A DNA stretch of 64,000 bases from positions 186,001 to 250,000 of the forward strand of contig NZ_CP011801.1 in NCBI RefSeq assembly GCF_001273775.1. The letters run 5' to 3'. Under the pieces are notes generated by a model. That model did no database searches. It had not been told where the DNA came from and worked only from the letters and a program-made list of their open reading frames with translations. The stretch is from Nitrospira moscoviensis. Its GTDB lineage: Bacteria; Nitrospirota; Nitrospiria; Nitrospirales; Nitrospiraceae. A program made the translations under genes and the position numbers. Positions 48,156 to 56,691 of the stretch are shown here, piece by piece. Positions within the stretch are counted from its first letter, which is position 1; the number at the start of each line of letters is the position of its first letter.

Positions 48156-49382
48156 CTAGTGGTGAATCGTGCCGGTCGGCCGCTCCGCGAAAATGGCCAA
48201 ACTGGCCGTATACCCGTGGAGAAAATTCCGTCCGCCGACCGGGCCGATTTCACCCTGGGCAAAAAAACCGGCCAGCGGAATCGTGCCCAACCGCTCCGCG
48301 GCCGTCTCCGAGTCGTGGTGCAACCGCCCGAACAACCCCTGGCCGCGCCCGCAGCAACTGAACATCAGGGCCCCGAGCGGCGGATTACGATGATGGGCGC
48401 GGTCCGCGGCGAGGAGGAGATTCAGGTCTTCGCTGGCGGACTGCGCGTCGCGCAAATGGAACTGTACCGTCTGCCCTTCCTGCACGATATCGCCGATGGC
48501 GACCGCTCCGGTCGCCTGGTCGGCCCCGACCAGGTTACGCACGAGGAAATCTCCCCGCTCAAAGTGATTTCGCTGCTCGTCGATGACGATGCCGATGTGG
48601 AGCGCGCGATGCGCCCGGCGCCGGTCCTCGCTTCCCAACGACTCGTAGACGGCTTGCAGGCGTTGGAGGGCGGGCGCGCCGCTCAATTCGTGAATGAGGT
48701 TGTGCTCGGCTTTGGTCACCACATAGCGCTCACCGATGGGGCGGCAGCCCTGGGAGATGATCGGACGAACGTCCAACGGACCGGACAGACGCGCGCCGAC
48801 CAAGCCGTCCTCGAAAACCTCTTCCTGGAGGATCAGGCGATTTTCTCCGGCATCCTGTCCGCCTCCGGCCAAGCCCCCGACAGCCGGGGTTCCCGGATAG
48901 CGGTGATTGAGCATCGTGAGGACTTCCTGCATCGGCGTCGTGAAAGGATCGGCCAGCAGAAGAAAGGAGGCATCCGGTACATCGGGATCCGGCCATCCGG
49001 CTAAATCGAATCGATCCTGCGCCGGCGAAAAGGTCAGCCGCACCGGCTCGACCGTGACAGCCGGGAGACAGGCTGTCCAGAGCGCCACCGCCGGGGCGGT
49101 TTCCAACTCCTCCGGACCGGCGATCACTCCCTCTCCGCTGCATCCGATCATCAGGCGCGGGCGAAGTCGTTCGACGAGGATCTCCGACAGTAAGGAGACC
49201 TGCCCGCGGTGATGGGAGGAAAAAAACAAGCAGGCCAGATCAGACGGTGAGGCGTTGAGCTTCGCTTGAATGTCGTCGGCGAGGTCCCGCGCGGCCGCTT
49301 CGGTGTCGGTTTTCCGTGAAAGGGAGGCGGCAAAGTGAAAACCGGTCGTCGGCCGGGATGAGGTGGAAGAAAGGCTAGGCAT
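48156..49382 (-). CDS. FIST-domain sensory protein
   Basis: 408 residues from ATG 49382. The N-terminal FIST domain (residues 30-240) shows LACLFFSSHHRG, MIGCSGEGVI and GGLAGGGQD patterns. The FIST_C domain (240-390) ends GFFAQGEIGPVGGRNFLHGYTA. FIST domains are thought to sense small ligands such as amino acids and are often fused to signalling modules; here the domain stands alone. No membrane segment. Ligand unknown. Confidence 0.87.
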   Translation of the reverse strand: MPSLSSTSSRPTTGFHFAASLSRKTDTEAAARDLADDIQAKLNASPSDLACLFFSSHHRGQVSLLSEILVERLRPRLMIGCSGEGVIAGPEELETAPAVALWTACLPAVTVEPVRLTFSPAQDRFDLAGWPDPDVPDASFLLLADPFTTPMQEVLTMLNHRYPGTPAVGGLAGGGQDAGENRLILQEEVFEDGLVGARLSGPLDVRPIISQGCRPIGERYVVTKAEHNLIHELSGAPALQRLQAVYESLGSEDRRRAHRALHIGIVIDEQRNHFERGDFLVRNLVGADQATGAVAIGDIVQEGQTVQFHLRDAQSASEDLNLLLAADRAHHRNPPLGALMFSCCGRGQGLFGRLHHDSETAAERLGTIPLAGFFAQGEIGPVGGRNFLHGYTASLAIFAERPTGTIHH

Positions 49383-49399
49383 GAGCGCGACCCGACAGC

Positions 49400-49627
49400 T
49401 TAGACGCCTGGGTCCATCCGCTCCGAGCGGGCCTGGGCGAGCTTTTTGTAATACCGCCACATATAGGAATAATAGTCGTCCAGTTGCGCGAGGAGATAGT
49501 GCAGCTCCGTGGGATCTTCAGTTTCCAAGGCTCGAACCATGCGGGTCTTAAGAAAATCGGCAAAGGCATCGGTTTTTTCCACCGCCGTCAGCAGACGCAG
49601 TCCGCCGCCGATCTGGTATTCGTTCAT
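49400..49627 (-). CDS. Small hypothetical protein upstream of the FIST gene
   Basis: 75 residues from ATG 49627 behind GGGGA. Entirely helical in appearance (FADFLKTRMVRALE, YYSYMWRYYKKLAQA), with many aromatics near the end. No signal or metal motif. It ends 17 bp before the FIST gene, suggesting an operon. Function not recognised. Confidence 0.5.
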   Translation of the reverse strand: MNEYQIGGGLRLLTAVEKTDAFADFLKTRMVRALETEDPTELHYLLAQLDDYYSYMWRYYKKLAQARSERMDPGV

Positions 49628-49701
49628 CGCTGGTCCCCACCTCTCCGACCCCACGGCAGAATAACGAGCCGCGAGAGCAAAATGCAAGTCGCGGACATCC
49701 G

Positions 49702-50919
49702 TCAACGGCCGCGGCCCACCAGCGTCTTGAGGCGATCGAGATCAATGGCCTCAACCCGGTGGCCGTCCCGCCCGACGACGGTCGTCGCCATGGTGAGGGC
49801 ATTCAGGATGGCTTCTTCCGTGGCCTCGACCGTCGCGGTGAACAAGGGATTCAGATAGGTGTCGGCCAGATGGGTCAGGCTATACGTCGGTTCTTTTGGA
49901 TAGTGCGGGATCACGTTGGCCGTGGAGAAAGCCAGGATGAAATCCCCGCTGCCATGCCTGCCGGTGGAGCCGGTGCGCGCAAGCCCCAGCGCCGCGCGCT
50001 TCGTGAGCCGGGTGAGCTGGCGGCCATCGAGCGGAGCGTCGGTGGCGATCACGATGATAATGGAGCCTTCGCTCAGGCCCGGGTGGACGGGTTGCGCCAG
50101 CGGTGGGGGGACCTCATACAACCGGCCGACCGGCACGCCGGTGACGAGCAGTTCCGACCGGCGGCCGTGATTCGCATTCACGAGCACGCCGACGGTATAC
50201 CCGCCCTCGCCGCTCGGGAGACTCCGTGACGCGGTGCCGATGCCCCCCTTGAATCCGTACGACACCATGCCGGTTCCCGCACCCACCGCGCCTTCCGGCA
50301 CCGGACCTCCGGCGGCGTTGTCCAAGGCCGCCATCACATCCTGCTCGGACACGTGGCGGCCTTGAATGTCGTTCAATCGCCCGTCGTCGCATTCCGCCAC
50401 CACCGGTGTGAGCGTATCGTCCGAGATGCCGATTTCAGGATACTTCCGGATCATCCAGCTGATGACTCCATTGGCCACGCGCGGCACGTTGAGCGTATTG
50501 GTGAGCGCCACCGGATACTCTAGAAATCCTGATTCGGCGATCCATGACACGCCGGTCATTTCCCCGGTGCCGTTCAAGACGAAGGCGCCTGCCGCCACTT
50601 TGTTGTGCCACACGTCGCCGCGGGGAATGACGACGGTGACGCCGGTTCTGACCGGCCCCTCGCCCGGCTTGAGCGGCCCTTCGCCGCGGATGAGCGTCGT
50701 ATGTCCGACTGTGACGCCCGCTACATCAGTAATGGCGTTCAGCGGGCCCGGGTCGTACTGTCCCACCGTGATGCCGAGTTCCCGCACGCGGTGGCGCCCC
50801 TCACCTGATTCCGCAGCGGCGGCCGTGACGCCCGCGAGGAGCGCGAGAAGGCAGAAAGCCGGCAGCGCCGCGTGCAGCGGCGGGCCGCTGCGAAACGATC
50901 CGAAGCCGTCACACGTCAT
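49702..50919 (-). CDS. P1-family (DmpA/S58) aminopeptidase, secreted
   Basis: 405 residues from ATG 50919. A hydrophobic signal (ALPAFCLLALLAGVTAAAA) precedes the DmpA-like body starting RVRELGITVGQYDPGPLNAITDVAGV. The autocleavage region GFKGGIGTASR is present; cleavage before the Ser/Thr frees an N-terminal nucleophile, with Gly-Thr the likely junction. Family members hydrolyse N-terminal D- or beta-amino-acid peptides. Its start overlaps the nuclease gene by 11 bp, so the order LOG - nuclease - peptidase is one unit. Confidence 0.88.
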   Translation of the reverse strand: MTCDGFGSFRSGPPLHAALPAFCLLALLAGVTAAAAESGEGRHRVRELGITVGQYDPGPLNAITDVAGVTVGHTTLIRGEGPLKPGEGPVRTGVTVVIPRGDVWHNKVAAGAFVLNGTGEMTGVSWIAESGFLEYPVALTNTLNVPRVANGVISWMIRKYPEIGISDDTLTPVVAECDDGRLNDIQGRHVSEQDVMAALDNAAGGPVPEGAVGAGTGMVSYGFKGGIGTASRSLPSGEGGYTVGVLVNANHGRRSELLVTGVPVGRLYEVPPPLAQPVHPGLSEGSIIIVIATDAPLDGRQLTRLTKRAALGLARTGSTGRHGSGDFILAFSTANVIPHYPKEPTYSLTHLADTYLNPLFTATVEATEEAILNALTMATTVVGRDGHRVEAIDLDRLKTLVGRGR

Positions 50920-52306
50920 GGGTACTGCCTCGGTGAGGAATACGGACGTCGAGCGCGGGATGCTCGGCCTGGATGGCTGCGCCCAATGAAAGGGCCTGCT
51001 TTTCTTCTCCATGCACGAGGAACACGATACCGGGCAAGGGGTCGATAGCCCGGATATAGGCGAGCAGATCGTGGCGGTCGGCGTGGGCCGAGAGCCCGTT
51101 GAATTTCACCACCTGAGCGCGGCGCGGCGTCGGCACGCCGAAAATCGGCACGACGTCCCAGCCCTCGACGAGTTTTCGGCCCAACGTATGCTCGGCCTGG
51201 AATCCCACAAATACAATGACGTTGGCCTCGTCCTGAATGGCATGTTTCAAATGGTGCAGGATCCGGCCCCCTTCGCACATGCCGGACGACGAGATGATGA
51301 CACAGGGGCCTCTCATCGCGTTCAGCCGTTTGCTGTCCTCGACGGTGGAGACGAAGTGAATATACCGCGAGGCGAAGGGATCGCCGTCCGCCGAAAACGT
51401 CTTAGAGGTCTCTTCGTCGTAGCACTCGGGGTGTTGCCGGAACACGGCGGTCGCCCGCGCCGCCAGCGGCGAGTCGATATAGATGGGGATCGGCTCGATG
51501 CGGCTTTCTGTGACGAGCTCCTTGATCCGCATGACCAGTTCTTGGGTCCGCCCGACGGCGAAGGCCGGCACGATGATCTTGCTCTTGTGGGCTCTGGCAT
51601 GGGAGATGAGCGCTTCGGCCTTCTTTTTCATCTCTTCGGCGGCCTGCTCGTGCAGCCGGTCGCCGTAGGTCGATTCGAGGATCAGGATGTCGCAGGGCGG
51701 CGGCGGATCCGGGTCGCGCAGGATCGGCATGTTGGCACGGCCCAAGTCTCCGCTGAACAGGACCGTCGTGGTGTTCCCGCGCGCGGTGTATTTGACGCGG
51801 ATGGCGGCGGATCCCAGGATGTGTCCGGCGTCATGGAACGACGCCGTGACGCGGGGCTCAAGTTTCAGCGCATCGCGATAGCGGGCGCCCGCGAACCGCC
51901 GGGTGATCGCCTCGACGTCGTCCGAATCGAAAAACGGACGGACGCATTGCATGCCGCGCCGCCGTTCCTTCTTGTTGACGTAGGCGCAGTCGCTCTCCTG
52001 AATGCGAGCCGCGTCCTGTAACATGATGGCGGCCAGGTCGGCCGAAGCTCGCGTCATATGCACCTTGCCGGAGAAGCCGTGTTTGGCCAACACGGGGAGC
52101 GCTCCCGAATGGTCGATGTGCGCATGCGACAGCAAGACGGCCGACAGGGATTTCGGCTCGAATCCCAGCTCGCGATTCTGCCGGGCCGCTTCCTCTCGCC
52201 GTCCCTGGAACATGCCGCAGTCCAATAATAAGCGGGACGTGGGCGTCTCGATGAGATGGCGGCTTCCCGTCACCGACCGGGCCGCGCCGTAGAACGAGAG
52301 CTTCAT
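50909..52306 (-). CDS. Beta-CASP metallo-beta-lactamase-fold RNA-processing nuclease-like protein
   Basis: 465 residues from ATG 52306. The metal motif is LSHAHIDHSG (HxHxDH), with further ligands in HDAGHILGS and FSGDLG. The beta-CASP insert and its motifs (VPAFAVGRTQEL, SSSGMCEGGR, LSAHADRHDL, VHGEEKQ) match the CPSF73/YSH1-like bacterial family (related to TTHA0252). Predicted endo/exo-RNase. It overlaps the LOG gene by 4 bp and the peptidase by 11 bp. Confidence 0.9.
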   Translation of the reverse strand: MKLSFYGAARSVTGSRHLIETPTSRLLLDCGMFQGRREEAARQNRELGFEPKSLSAVLLSHAHIDHSGALPVLAKHGFSGKVHMTRASADLAAIMLQDAARIQESDCAYVNKKERRRGMQCVRPFFDSDDVEAITRRFAGARYRDALKLEPRVTASFHDAGHILGSAAIRVKYTARGNTTTVLFSGDLGRANMPILRDPDPPPPCDILILESTYGDRLHEQAAEEMKKKAEALISHARAHKSKIIVPAFAVGRTQELVMRIKELVTESRIEPIPIYIDSPLAARATAVFRQHPECYDEETSKTFSADGDPFASRYIHFVSTVEDSKRLNAMRGPCVIISSSGMCEGGRILHHLKHAIQDEANVIVFVGFQAEHTLGRKLVEGWDVVPIFGVPTPRRAQVVKFNGLSAHADRHDLLAYIRAIDPLPGIVFLVHGEEKQALSLGAAIQAEHPALDVRIPHRGSTHDV

Positions 52307-53157
52307 GCTGGCCTCGGGCGATGGTGTTCGAGGATGAGGTCCCAGGCCTCTTGCGCGGTTTCGGCAAAATGGAATAGGCGCAAGTCCTGCGTGCTGATGA
52401 AGCCGTCGTCGACGAGCATGTGCCAGTTGATCGCCCGTTCCCAAAACGCCCGCCCGATGAGAATCACGGAGAGCCCGACGGCCTTGCCGGTTTGAAGCAG
52501 CGTGAGCGTCTCGAACAGCTCATCCATCGTGCCGAAGCCGCCGGGAAACGCGACGAGCGCTTTGGCGCGGATGAGGAAGTGCATCTTGCGCAGGGCAAAA
52601 TACCTGAACTGGAAGCACAACTCCGGCGTAATGTAGGCGTTCGGCCGTTGCTCGTGCGGCAAGGTGATGTTCAAGCCGATGGATTTGCCTCTCGCATCCG
52701 CCGCCCCCCGATTTGCCGCCTCCATGATGCCGGGTCCACCGCCGGTGACGATCACGTAGTCGCACCGTCCGTCGGTTTGACAGGTGGCGGAGACCAGCCG
52801 TCCGAATTCGCGGGCGATGTCGTAATAGGCGGACAGCTCAAGCTGCCGGCGGGCCGCGGCCGCCGAGCGGGCGAGCTCCGCATCGCCAGGAGCCCGAGCC
52901 GCGGCGTCTTCGGCGAGCCGGAGCGTTTCCCGCGCGGTGGCTGGTTCTTGCAGCCGGGCGCTGCCGAAGACGACGATGGTCGACTGGATTCCCTGCTCTT
53001 TTTGAATCAACTCCGGTTTCAGCAGCTCAAGCCCGAGGCGGAAGGGACGGAGTTCTTCGCGTTGGAGAAAGTCGAGATCGCGATCGGCGGGAATGTAAGA
53101 AGGAGCGGCAAGAATGGCGTCAAGGAAGCCGGAATCCCGAGCAGGCGGATCGGACAT
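52303..53157 (-). CDS. LOG-family (TIGR00730-like) nucleotide-binding protein
   Basis: 284 residues. The Rossmann-like fold contains VVFGSARLQEP, VTGGGPGIMEAANRGA and the PGGxGTxxE motif (PGGFGTMDELFE). The LOG family includes cytokinin-nucleotide phosphoribohydrolases and general nucleotide 5'-monophosphate hydrolases. An extra N-terminal part of about 60 residues precedes the fold. First gene of a coupled run into the RNase-like gene, which may hint at a joint role in nucleotide or RNA turnover (inference). Confidence 0.87.
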   Translation of the reverse strand: MSDPPARDSGFLDAILAAPSYIPADRDLDFLQREELRPFRLGLELLKPELIQKEQGIQSTIVVFGSARLQEPATARETLRLAEDAAARAPGDAELARSAAAARRQLELSAYYDIAREFGRLVSATCQTDGRCDYVIVTGGGPGIMEAANRGAADARGKSIGLNITLPHEQRPNAYITPELCFQFRYFALRKMHFLIRAKALVAFPGGFGTMDELFETLTLLQTGKAVGLSVILIGRAFWERAINWHMLVDDGFISTQDLRLFHFAETAQEAWDLILEHHRPRPA

Positions 53158-53207
53158 GGGACGGCATTATAGCCAGACGGACAGAGGGCGGCAATCCGAT
53201 CCCTCGT

Positions 53208-53657
53208 TCAGCGGGCTGACTCGCGGAACGGCCAGAAACGGAACTCGGAGGAATTGGCGTGCCAGGCAAAGGCATGCTCGCGGACGACCCACTGAGCGTC
53301 GCACGTCACTTGGAAAATATCCGTGCCGAACCCGCCGCCTCCGAGCACGAGATCCGGCGCGAGGAACGGGATCACGAAGCGCAATCCCCACCCATAATCG
53401 GCACGGAAATACTTGCCGTCGGAAAAGTGATAGCGTGCGATGACGGACTCTCCGACGGACTGCACCTCGTCCGGAGCGCCGAGGCGGCCGACGACTTCCG
53501 TGAGGTGGGTCGTTCCGTCGGTAATGAACGCGATCTCCTGTTCCGAGATGTGGTCATTCAACGTCAGCCGCTGCCACGCCAGCGGACCGCGCAGGCAGCC
53601 GGCCAAGCTCCCGGCGAGCATGAACGCGAGGACGCTGCGGAGGACCACGGCCAACAT
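53208..53657 (-). CDS. Lipoprotein with BamE/SmpA-like fold (copy B)
   Basis: 149 residues. Lipobox SLAGC (Cys21). The region ITDGTTHLTEVVGRLGAPDEV is the pattern of the SmpA/OmlA (BamE-like) fold, two helices then a beta sheet. The C-terminus EFRFWPF matches the end of the neighbouring lipoprotein (EFQFWPF), so the two are distant tandem paralogues. No proven link to outer-membrane assembly here. Confidence 0.72.
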   Translation of the reverse strand: MLAVVLRSVLAFMLAGSLAGCLRGPLAWQRLTLNDHISEQEIAFITDGTTHLTEVVGRLGAPDEVQSVGESVIARYHFSDGKYFRADYGWGLRFVIPFLAPDLVLGGGGFGTDIFQVTCDAQWVVREHAFAWHANSSEFRFWPFRESAR

Positions 53658-53659
53658 GG

Positions 53660-54037
53660 CTAGGGCCAGTCGAAGGGCCAGAATTGGAACTCGAGCGGCG
53701 GCTTCTTTCTTCCGACGAGGACTTCTTCGACGATGCCGGCCTTGTCATAGATCACAAAGACATCTTCGCTCTTGATGTTGGTCCTGGAAAAAAAGAGCAC
53801 AAAGCCCGATTTCACGTCGAATCGATAGTAATGGTGGATTTCATGATCGTTCGCCTCGACAATCTTGTCCGGGGCGCCCAGGACCGCAGCCACGTCCGCC
53901 CGCGTGCTGACGCCTTTCTTGATCGCCGTCACGTCTCCTTGGTTCACCTCTTCTCCATAAGTGCCGCGGACGAAGGCACAGCCCTGTGTGAGCACGAGCA
54001 GAACGAGCAAGCCGATCAGTGTCTTGGCCCCCGACAT
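53660..54037 (-). CDS. Lipoprotein with BamE/SmpA-like fold (copy A)
   Basis: 125 residues. Lipobox LTQGC (Cys20). The core KKGVSTRADVAAVLGAPDKI is the SmpA/OmlA pattern, followed by beta strands (EIHHYYRFDV, DVFVIYDKAGIVEEV). It ends EFQFWPFDWP. It lies 2 bp upstream of copy B, surely one operon, and 12 bp after the GNAT gene on the same strand. Confidence 0.72.
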   Translation of the reverse strand: MSGAKTLIGLLVLLVLTQGCAFVRGTYGEEVNQGDVTAIKKGVSTRADVAAVLGAPDKIVEANDHEIHHYYRFDVKSGFVLFFSRTNIKSEDVFVIYDKAGIVEEVLVGRKKPPLEFQFWPFDWP

Positions 54038-54049
54038 AACGCTCCTCGG

Positions 54050-54577
54050 TTAGGCTTCATCGGGACGGTCCTGCAAGACCGGCCGACGGGGATATAAAAA
54101 GTCCTGCTCAAAGACGACGTAGGGCGACGGAGTCAGCCCGACCCGCCGGTAGGCGGTCTGCGCGATGCGATTGGTTTCGTCCACATAGAGCCGGATTCCG
54201 CAGACCGCGGGATCAGCCTGGGTTCGGGCCAAGATGGCGCCGTGCAGGCGGCGAAAGACCCCCTGCCGACGCCAGGCCGGATCCACGTAGACGCTTTGAA
54301 TCCACCAGAAGACACCGTCGCGCCAATCGCTCCATTCATAGGTCACCATCAATTGGCCGACAATGCGCCCTTCGGTTGTCGCCTCGGCGACCTGGAAGAA
54401 CCCATACCTCGGGGAATCGAGAAATGTCACAGTTCCACGCCGGAGGCGCTCGCGGTCGAGGTGTCGGCCCTCGGTTTCCATCGCCATGGCGGCGCTGAAG
54501 GAGACGATCGTGTCGACGTCTTCCATGCGAGCGGGTCTGACGAGAAGGGGCGATACGGGTTCCACGGTGTTCGTCAA
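54050..54577 (-). CDS. GNAT-family N-acetyltransferase
   Basis: 175 residues. The GNAT core runs from VRPARMEDVDTIVSF to the acetyl-CoA loop VDPAWRRQGVFRRLHG (the Q/RxxGxG/A motif is here RRQGVF). Substrate unknown; may acetylate a small molecule or protein. Its start overlaps the DUF502 stop (ATGA), so the pair is coupled, and the two lipoproteins follow. Confidence 0.85.
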   Translation of the reverse strand: MTNTVEPVSPLLVRPARMEDVDTIVSFSAAMAMETEGRHLDRERLRRGTVTFLDSPRYGFFQVAEATTEGRIVGQLMVTYEWSDWRDGVFWWIQSVYVDPAWRRQGVFRRLHGAILARTQADPAVCGIRLYVDETNRIAQTAYRRVGLTPSPYVVFEQDFLYPRRPVLQDRPDEA

Positions 54578-55170
54578 CGCGGGGACTGTAACCAGCCCCG
54601 CTGAGGCTTGAAGAGACCGGCGGAAAATTCCATTTTCATCGCGTCCTCCGGCAAAAGATTCAGCCGATGCACGTGGTCCTCCGGAACAAAAGCCAGGTAG
54701 CCGGTGAACGGATGAATGGCCGTCGGGACGAACACCATCAGCAGTCGGCCCAGTGTGCCGATTTGGAGAGCGGCGGGAGCTGTGCCCATGACGAAGCCCA
54801 GCGCCCAGAGTCCATCTCGGGGGAACGGAAAGGCCACAACGGTGCTTCGGCCGAACCGGGACCGGAAGTGAAAGAGATCCGTCATGCCCTTGAGGGTCAA
54901 ATAGATGCTTTGGACCAGAGGAATTCGTTCCAGGCGTCGTTCAAGGCGCTCCAGCACATGTTGGTCCAACACATGGGTGGAGAGAGCGCCCGCGAAAAGC
55001 AAGAGGAGCACCAGCAGGAGCACACCGAGTCCGGGCACCGGGTATGGTATATAAGCTCCGACCAGGCTGTCTAACGCCCGAAAGAGGGCGAGCAGAATGA
55101 AAAGAGTCGCCCAGGCAGGCACGATGAGCAACAGGCCCGTGAGGAAAATTTTCCACGCCGTGGTGAGCAT
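54574..55170 (-). CDS. DUF502-family membrane protein
   Basis: 198 residues from ATG 55170; a GTG at 55182 is an alternative. Two transmembrane helices near the N-terminus (FLTGLLLIVPAWATLFILL and VLLLVLLLLFAGALST) precede the conserved soluble part (RIPLVQSIYLTLKGMTDL, VMGTAPA, VFVPTAIHPFTGYLAFVPEDHV). DUF502 proteins are widespread; their role is unresolved. Overlaps the GNAT gene. Confidence 0.85.
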   Translation of the reverse strand: MLTTAWKIFLTGLLLIVPAWATLFILLALFRALDSLVGAYIPYPVPGLGVLLLVLLLLFAGALSTHVLDQHVLERLERRLERIPLVQSIYLTLKGMTDLFHFRSRFGRSTVVAFPFPRDGLWALGFVMGTAPAALQIGTLGRLLMVFVPTAIHPFTGYLAFVPEDHVHRLNLLPEDAMKMEFSAGLFKPQRGWLQSPR

Positions 55171-55247
55171 AGGCTGGATCACGGTGAAACCCGACAGTCC
55201 GGCCCTAGTGTAACAGAATCGCCACGCGGAAGGGACAACGGATCCTC

Positions 55248-55276
55248 TTGTCCTTGGTGGGGCGCTGCTCTATGCT
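55248..55276 (+). promoter_or_regulatory. Promoter of the Trm112-like gene
   Basis: TTGTCC (55248-55253) and TATGCT (55271-55276) are 17 bp apart, 30 bp before the ATG. Confidence 0.45.
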
Positions 55277-55306
55277 ACAACCATCTCGTGAAGAGAGGGG
55301 GCATCC

Positions 55307-55567
55307 ATGAGCATCGACAAAGATCTTCTGGCCATCTTGTGTTGTCCGGAAACCAAGCAGCCGGTCAGTCTGGCGGACCCGGTCTTGGTCAACAAAATCA
55401 ATGAGGCGGTGAGTCGCGGCAAACTGCAGAACAAAGGGAAGAAGAGCGTGGCGGAGCCTCTCGATGGAGGACTGGTCCGCGCGGATCAGAAAATTCTGTA
55501 TCCCATCAGGGAAAACATTCCGGTCATGCTCATCGACGAAGGGATTCCGCTTGAACAAGTCAATTAG
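55307..55567 (+). CDS. Trm112-family small protein (YcaR-like)
   Basis: 86 residues. Starts MSIDKDLLAILCCPETKQPV and contains IRENIPVMLIDEGI, both diagnostic of the Trm112p/UPF0434 family. In eukaryotes Trm112 activates methyltransferases; bacterial members have no settled role. The usual four cysteines are reduced to two (CC), so zinc binding is doubtful. It has its own promoter. Confidence 0.85.
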   Translation: MSIDKDLLAILCCPETKQPVSLADPVLVNKINEAVSRGKLQNKGKKSVAEPLDGGLVRADQKILYPIRENIPVMLIDEGIPLEQVN

Positions 55568-55622
55568 CGGGTTCAGGGCACGGCCGCGGGTTCCGTATCC
55601 GCCATGCCGACCGGCGGTTTTG

Positions 55623-55901
55623 CTAGGAGCCCGGCGTCGTAATGGAAGCTTGCGGGCCTTCGGTCTTGGATCCCGTGGATGTCCCGCATTGCATGCAGAG
55701 ATACTCGTAGAGATTGCCGGTGGGCAGAACCAATAACAGCCGCTCCCTTGTCGGCGTTGCGACGCGGCAACGGGGACAGTACAGCAACGACGCCTTGAGT
55801 GACTCGAACTGATCCTGCTGGTCCGCCGAAGGGCTCAACCTGGTCGACCGACGCCCCACGCCGGGCGGCCATGGAGGCGGTGGTTTTCGAGGAGGTTGCA
55901 T
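55623..55901 (-). CDS. Hypothetical zinc-ribbon-like protein
   Basis: 92 residues. A Pro/Arg-rich N-terminus precedes a four-Cys zinc motif (CPRC ... CMQC), with hydrophobic residues between (LLLVLPTGNLYEYL). The C-terminal 18 residues are Ser/Thr/Gly-rich. No family recognised. Starts could be later in the Pro-rich region. Confidence 0.55.
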   Translation of the reverse strand: MQPPRKPPPPWPPGVGRRSTRLSPSADQQDQFESLKASLLYCPRCRVATPTRERLLLVLPTGNLYEYLCMQCGTSTGSKTEGPQASITTPGS

Positions 55902-55953
55902 GGCGCTATTCTAGGCAGAGCCCTCCCGATGGTCAACGGTGCGGAACAAACCC

Positions 55954-56181
55954 TCAATAGCGGCGAGGCTGAGAATCAGAGGAGCTGTTGTTCTTTAGGA
56001 GGTGCCAGAGCCATCGTGCCAGTTGGACCATCACATAGACGGCCAATCCGCTGAGCAAACCGTACAACCCAGCCCTGCTCCACGGCCACAGATCGGGAGC
56101 GTGAAGGACGAAGGCCAGCGCAATATGCCCGCCTATTCCCAAGCATAGCGCGAAAATGACCCACTCTCGGATCAACGCCAT
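55954..56181 (-). CDS. Small two-helix membrane protein
   Basis: 75 residues from ATG 56181 (the TTG at 56226 is less likely). Two transmembrane segments: REWVIFALCLGIGGHIALAF and GLYGLLSGLAVYVMVQLARW. A short Ser/Asp tail follows. No known family. It stands just upstream (by transcription order downstream) of another unknown gene near nxrB. Confidence 0.55.
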   Translation of the reverse strand: MALIREWVIFALCLGIGGHIALAFVLHAPDLWPWSRAGLYGLLSGLAVYVMVQLARWLWHLLKNNSSSDSQPRRY

Positions 56182-56235
56182 ACAAGACAAGATCCTGCGG
56201 GGGACGTCGGGAAGACCGGAACGCAAACGGGAGGA

Positions 56236-56604
56236 CTATACCGATGTCTTTGCAGACTCGATCTCTGTCGCCGTGATGAGGCTGGACAGGTAATCGGCGA
56301 CAAAGTTCAACGCTTCTTCTCGGCCATCCGCTCGACGACCCTTCTCACGCCTCTGCACCGAAAGCTCATGGTCCAGGTCCGATTTCACTTCTCCCAACAC
56401 ACGCTGTAGGGAAGAAGGCGTGAGATTCGCGTCCATTTCTTCGAGCTCTTGACAACGGTCAAGGACCCAGTTGAGGCCCTCGATGCGTCCGGCATAGTGC
56501 TCTTGCTCGGCGGTATCGATGCGCGCCATCGCGGTCGCGAAAGTTTGGGCTTCATACACCAAGTTGTAAAAACTGGTCACGGCTCGCTGTAGGGATGGAT
56601 TCAT
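56236..56604 (-). CDS. Hypothetical helical protein near nxrB
   Basis: 122 residues from ATG 56604 behind AAGGGAG. The sequence is helical and charged, e.g. AVTSFYNLVYEAQTFATAMA and VLGEVKSDLDHELSVQRRE, with coiled-coil character. No signal peptide, metal site or known family. Lower GC than most genes. It may be cytoplasmic. Confidence 0.55.
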   Translation of the reverse strand: MNPSLQRAVTSFYNLVYEAQTFATAMARIDTAEQEHYAGRIEGLNWVLDRCQELEEMDANLTPSSLQRVLGEVKSDLDHELSVQRREKGRRADGREEALNFVADYLSSLITATEIESAKTSV

Positions 56605-56691
56605 TGAGGCTCCCTTCTCTCGTAAGTGAACCAGTGAATTATACATGAGATTGAGGGCGTCACAAGGGTTTTTTTACACCCTTTTTACGCC

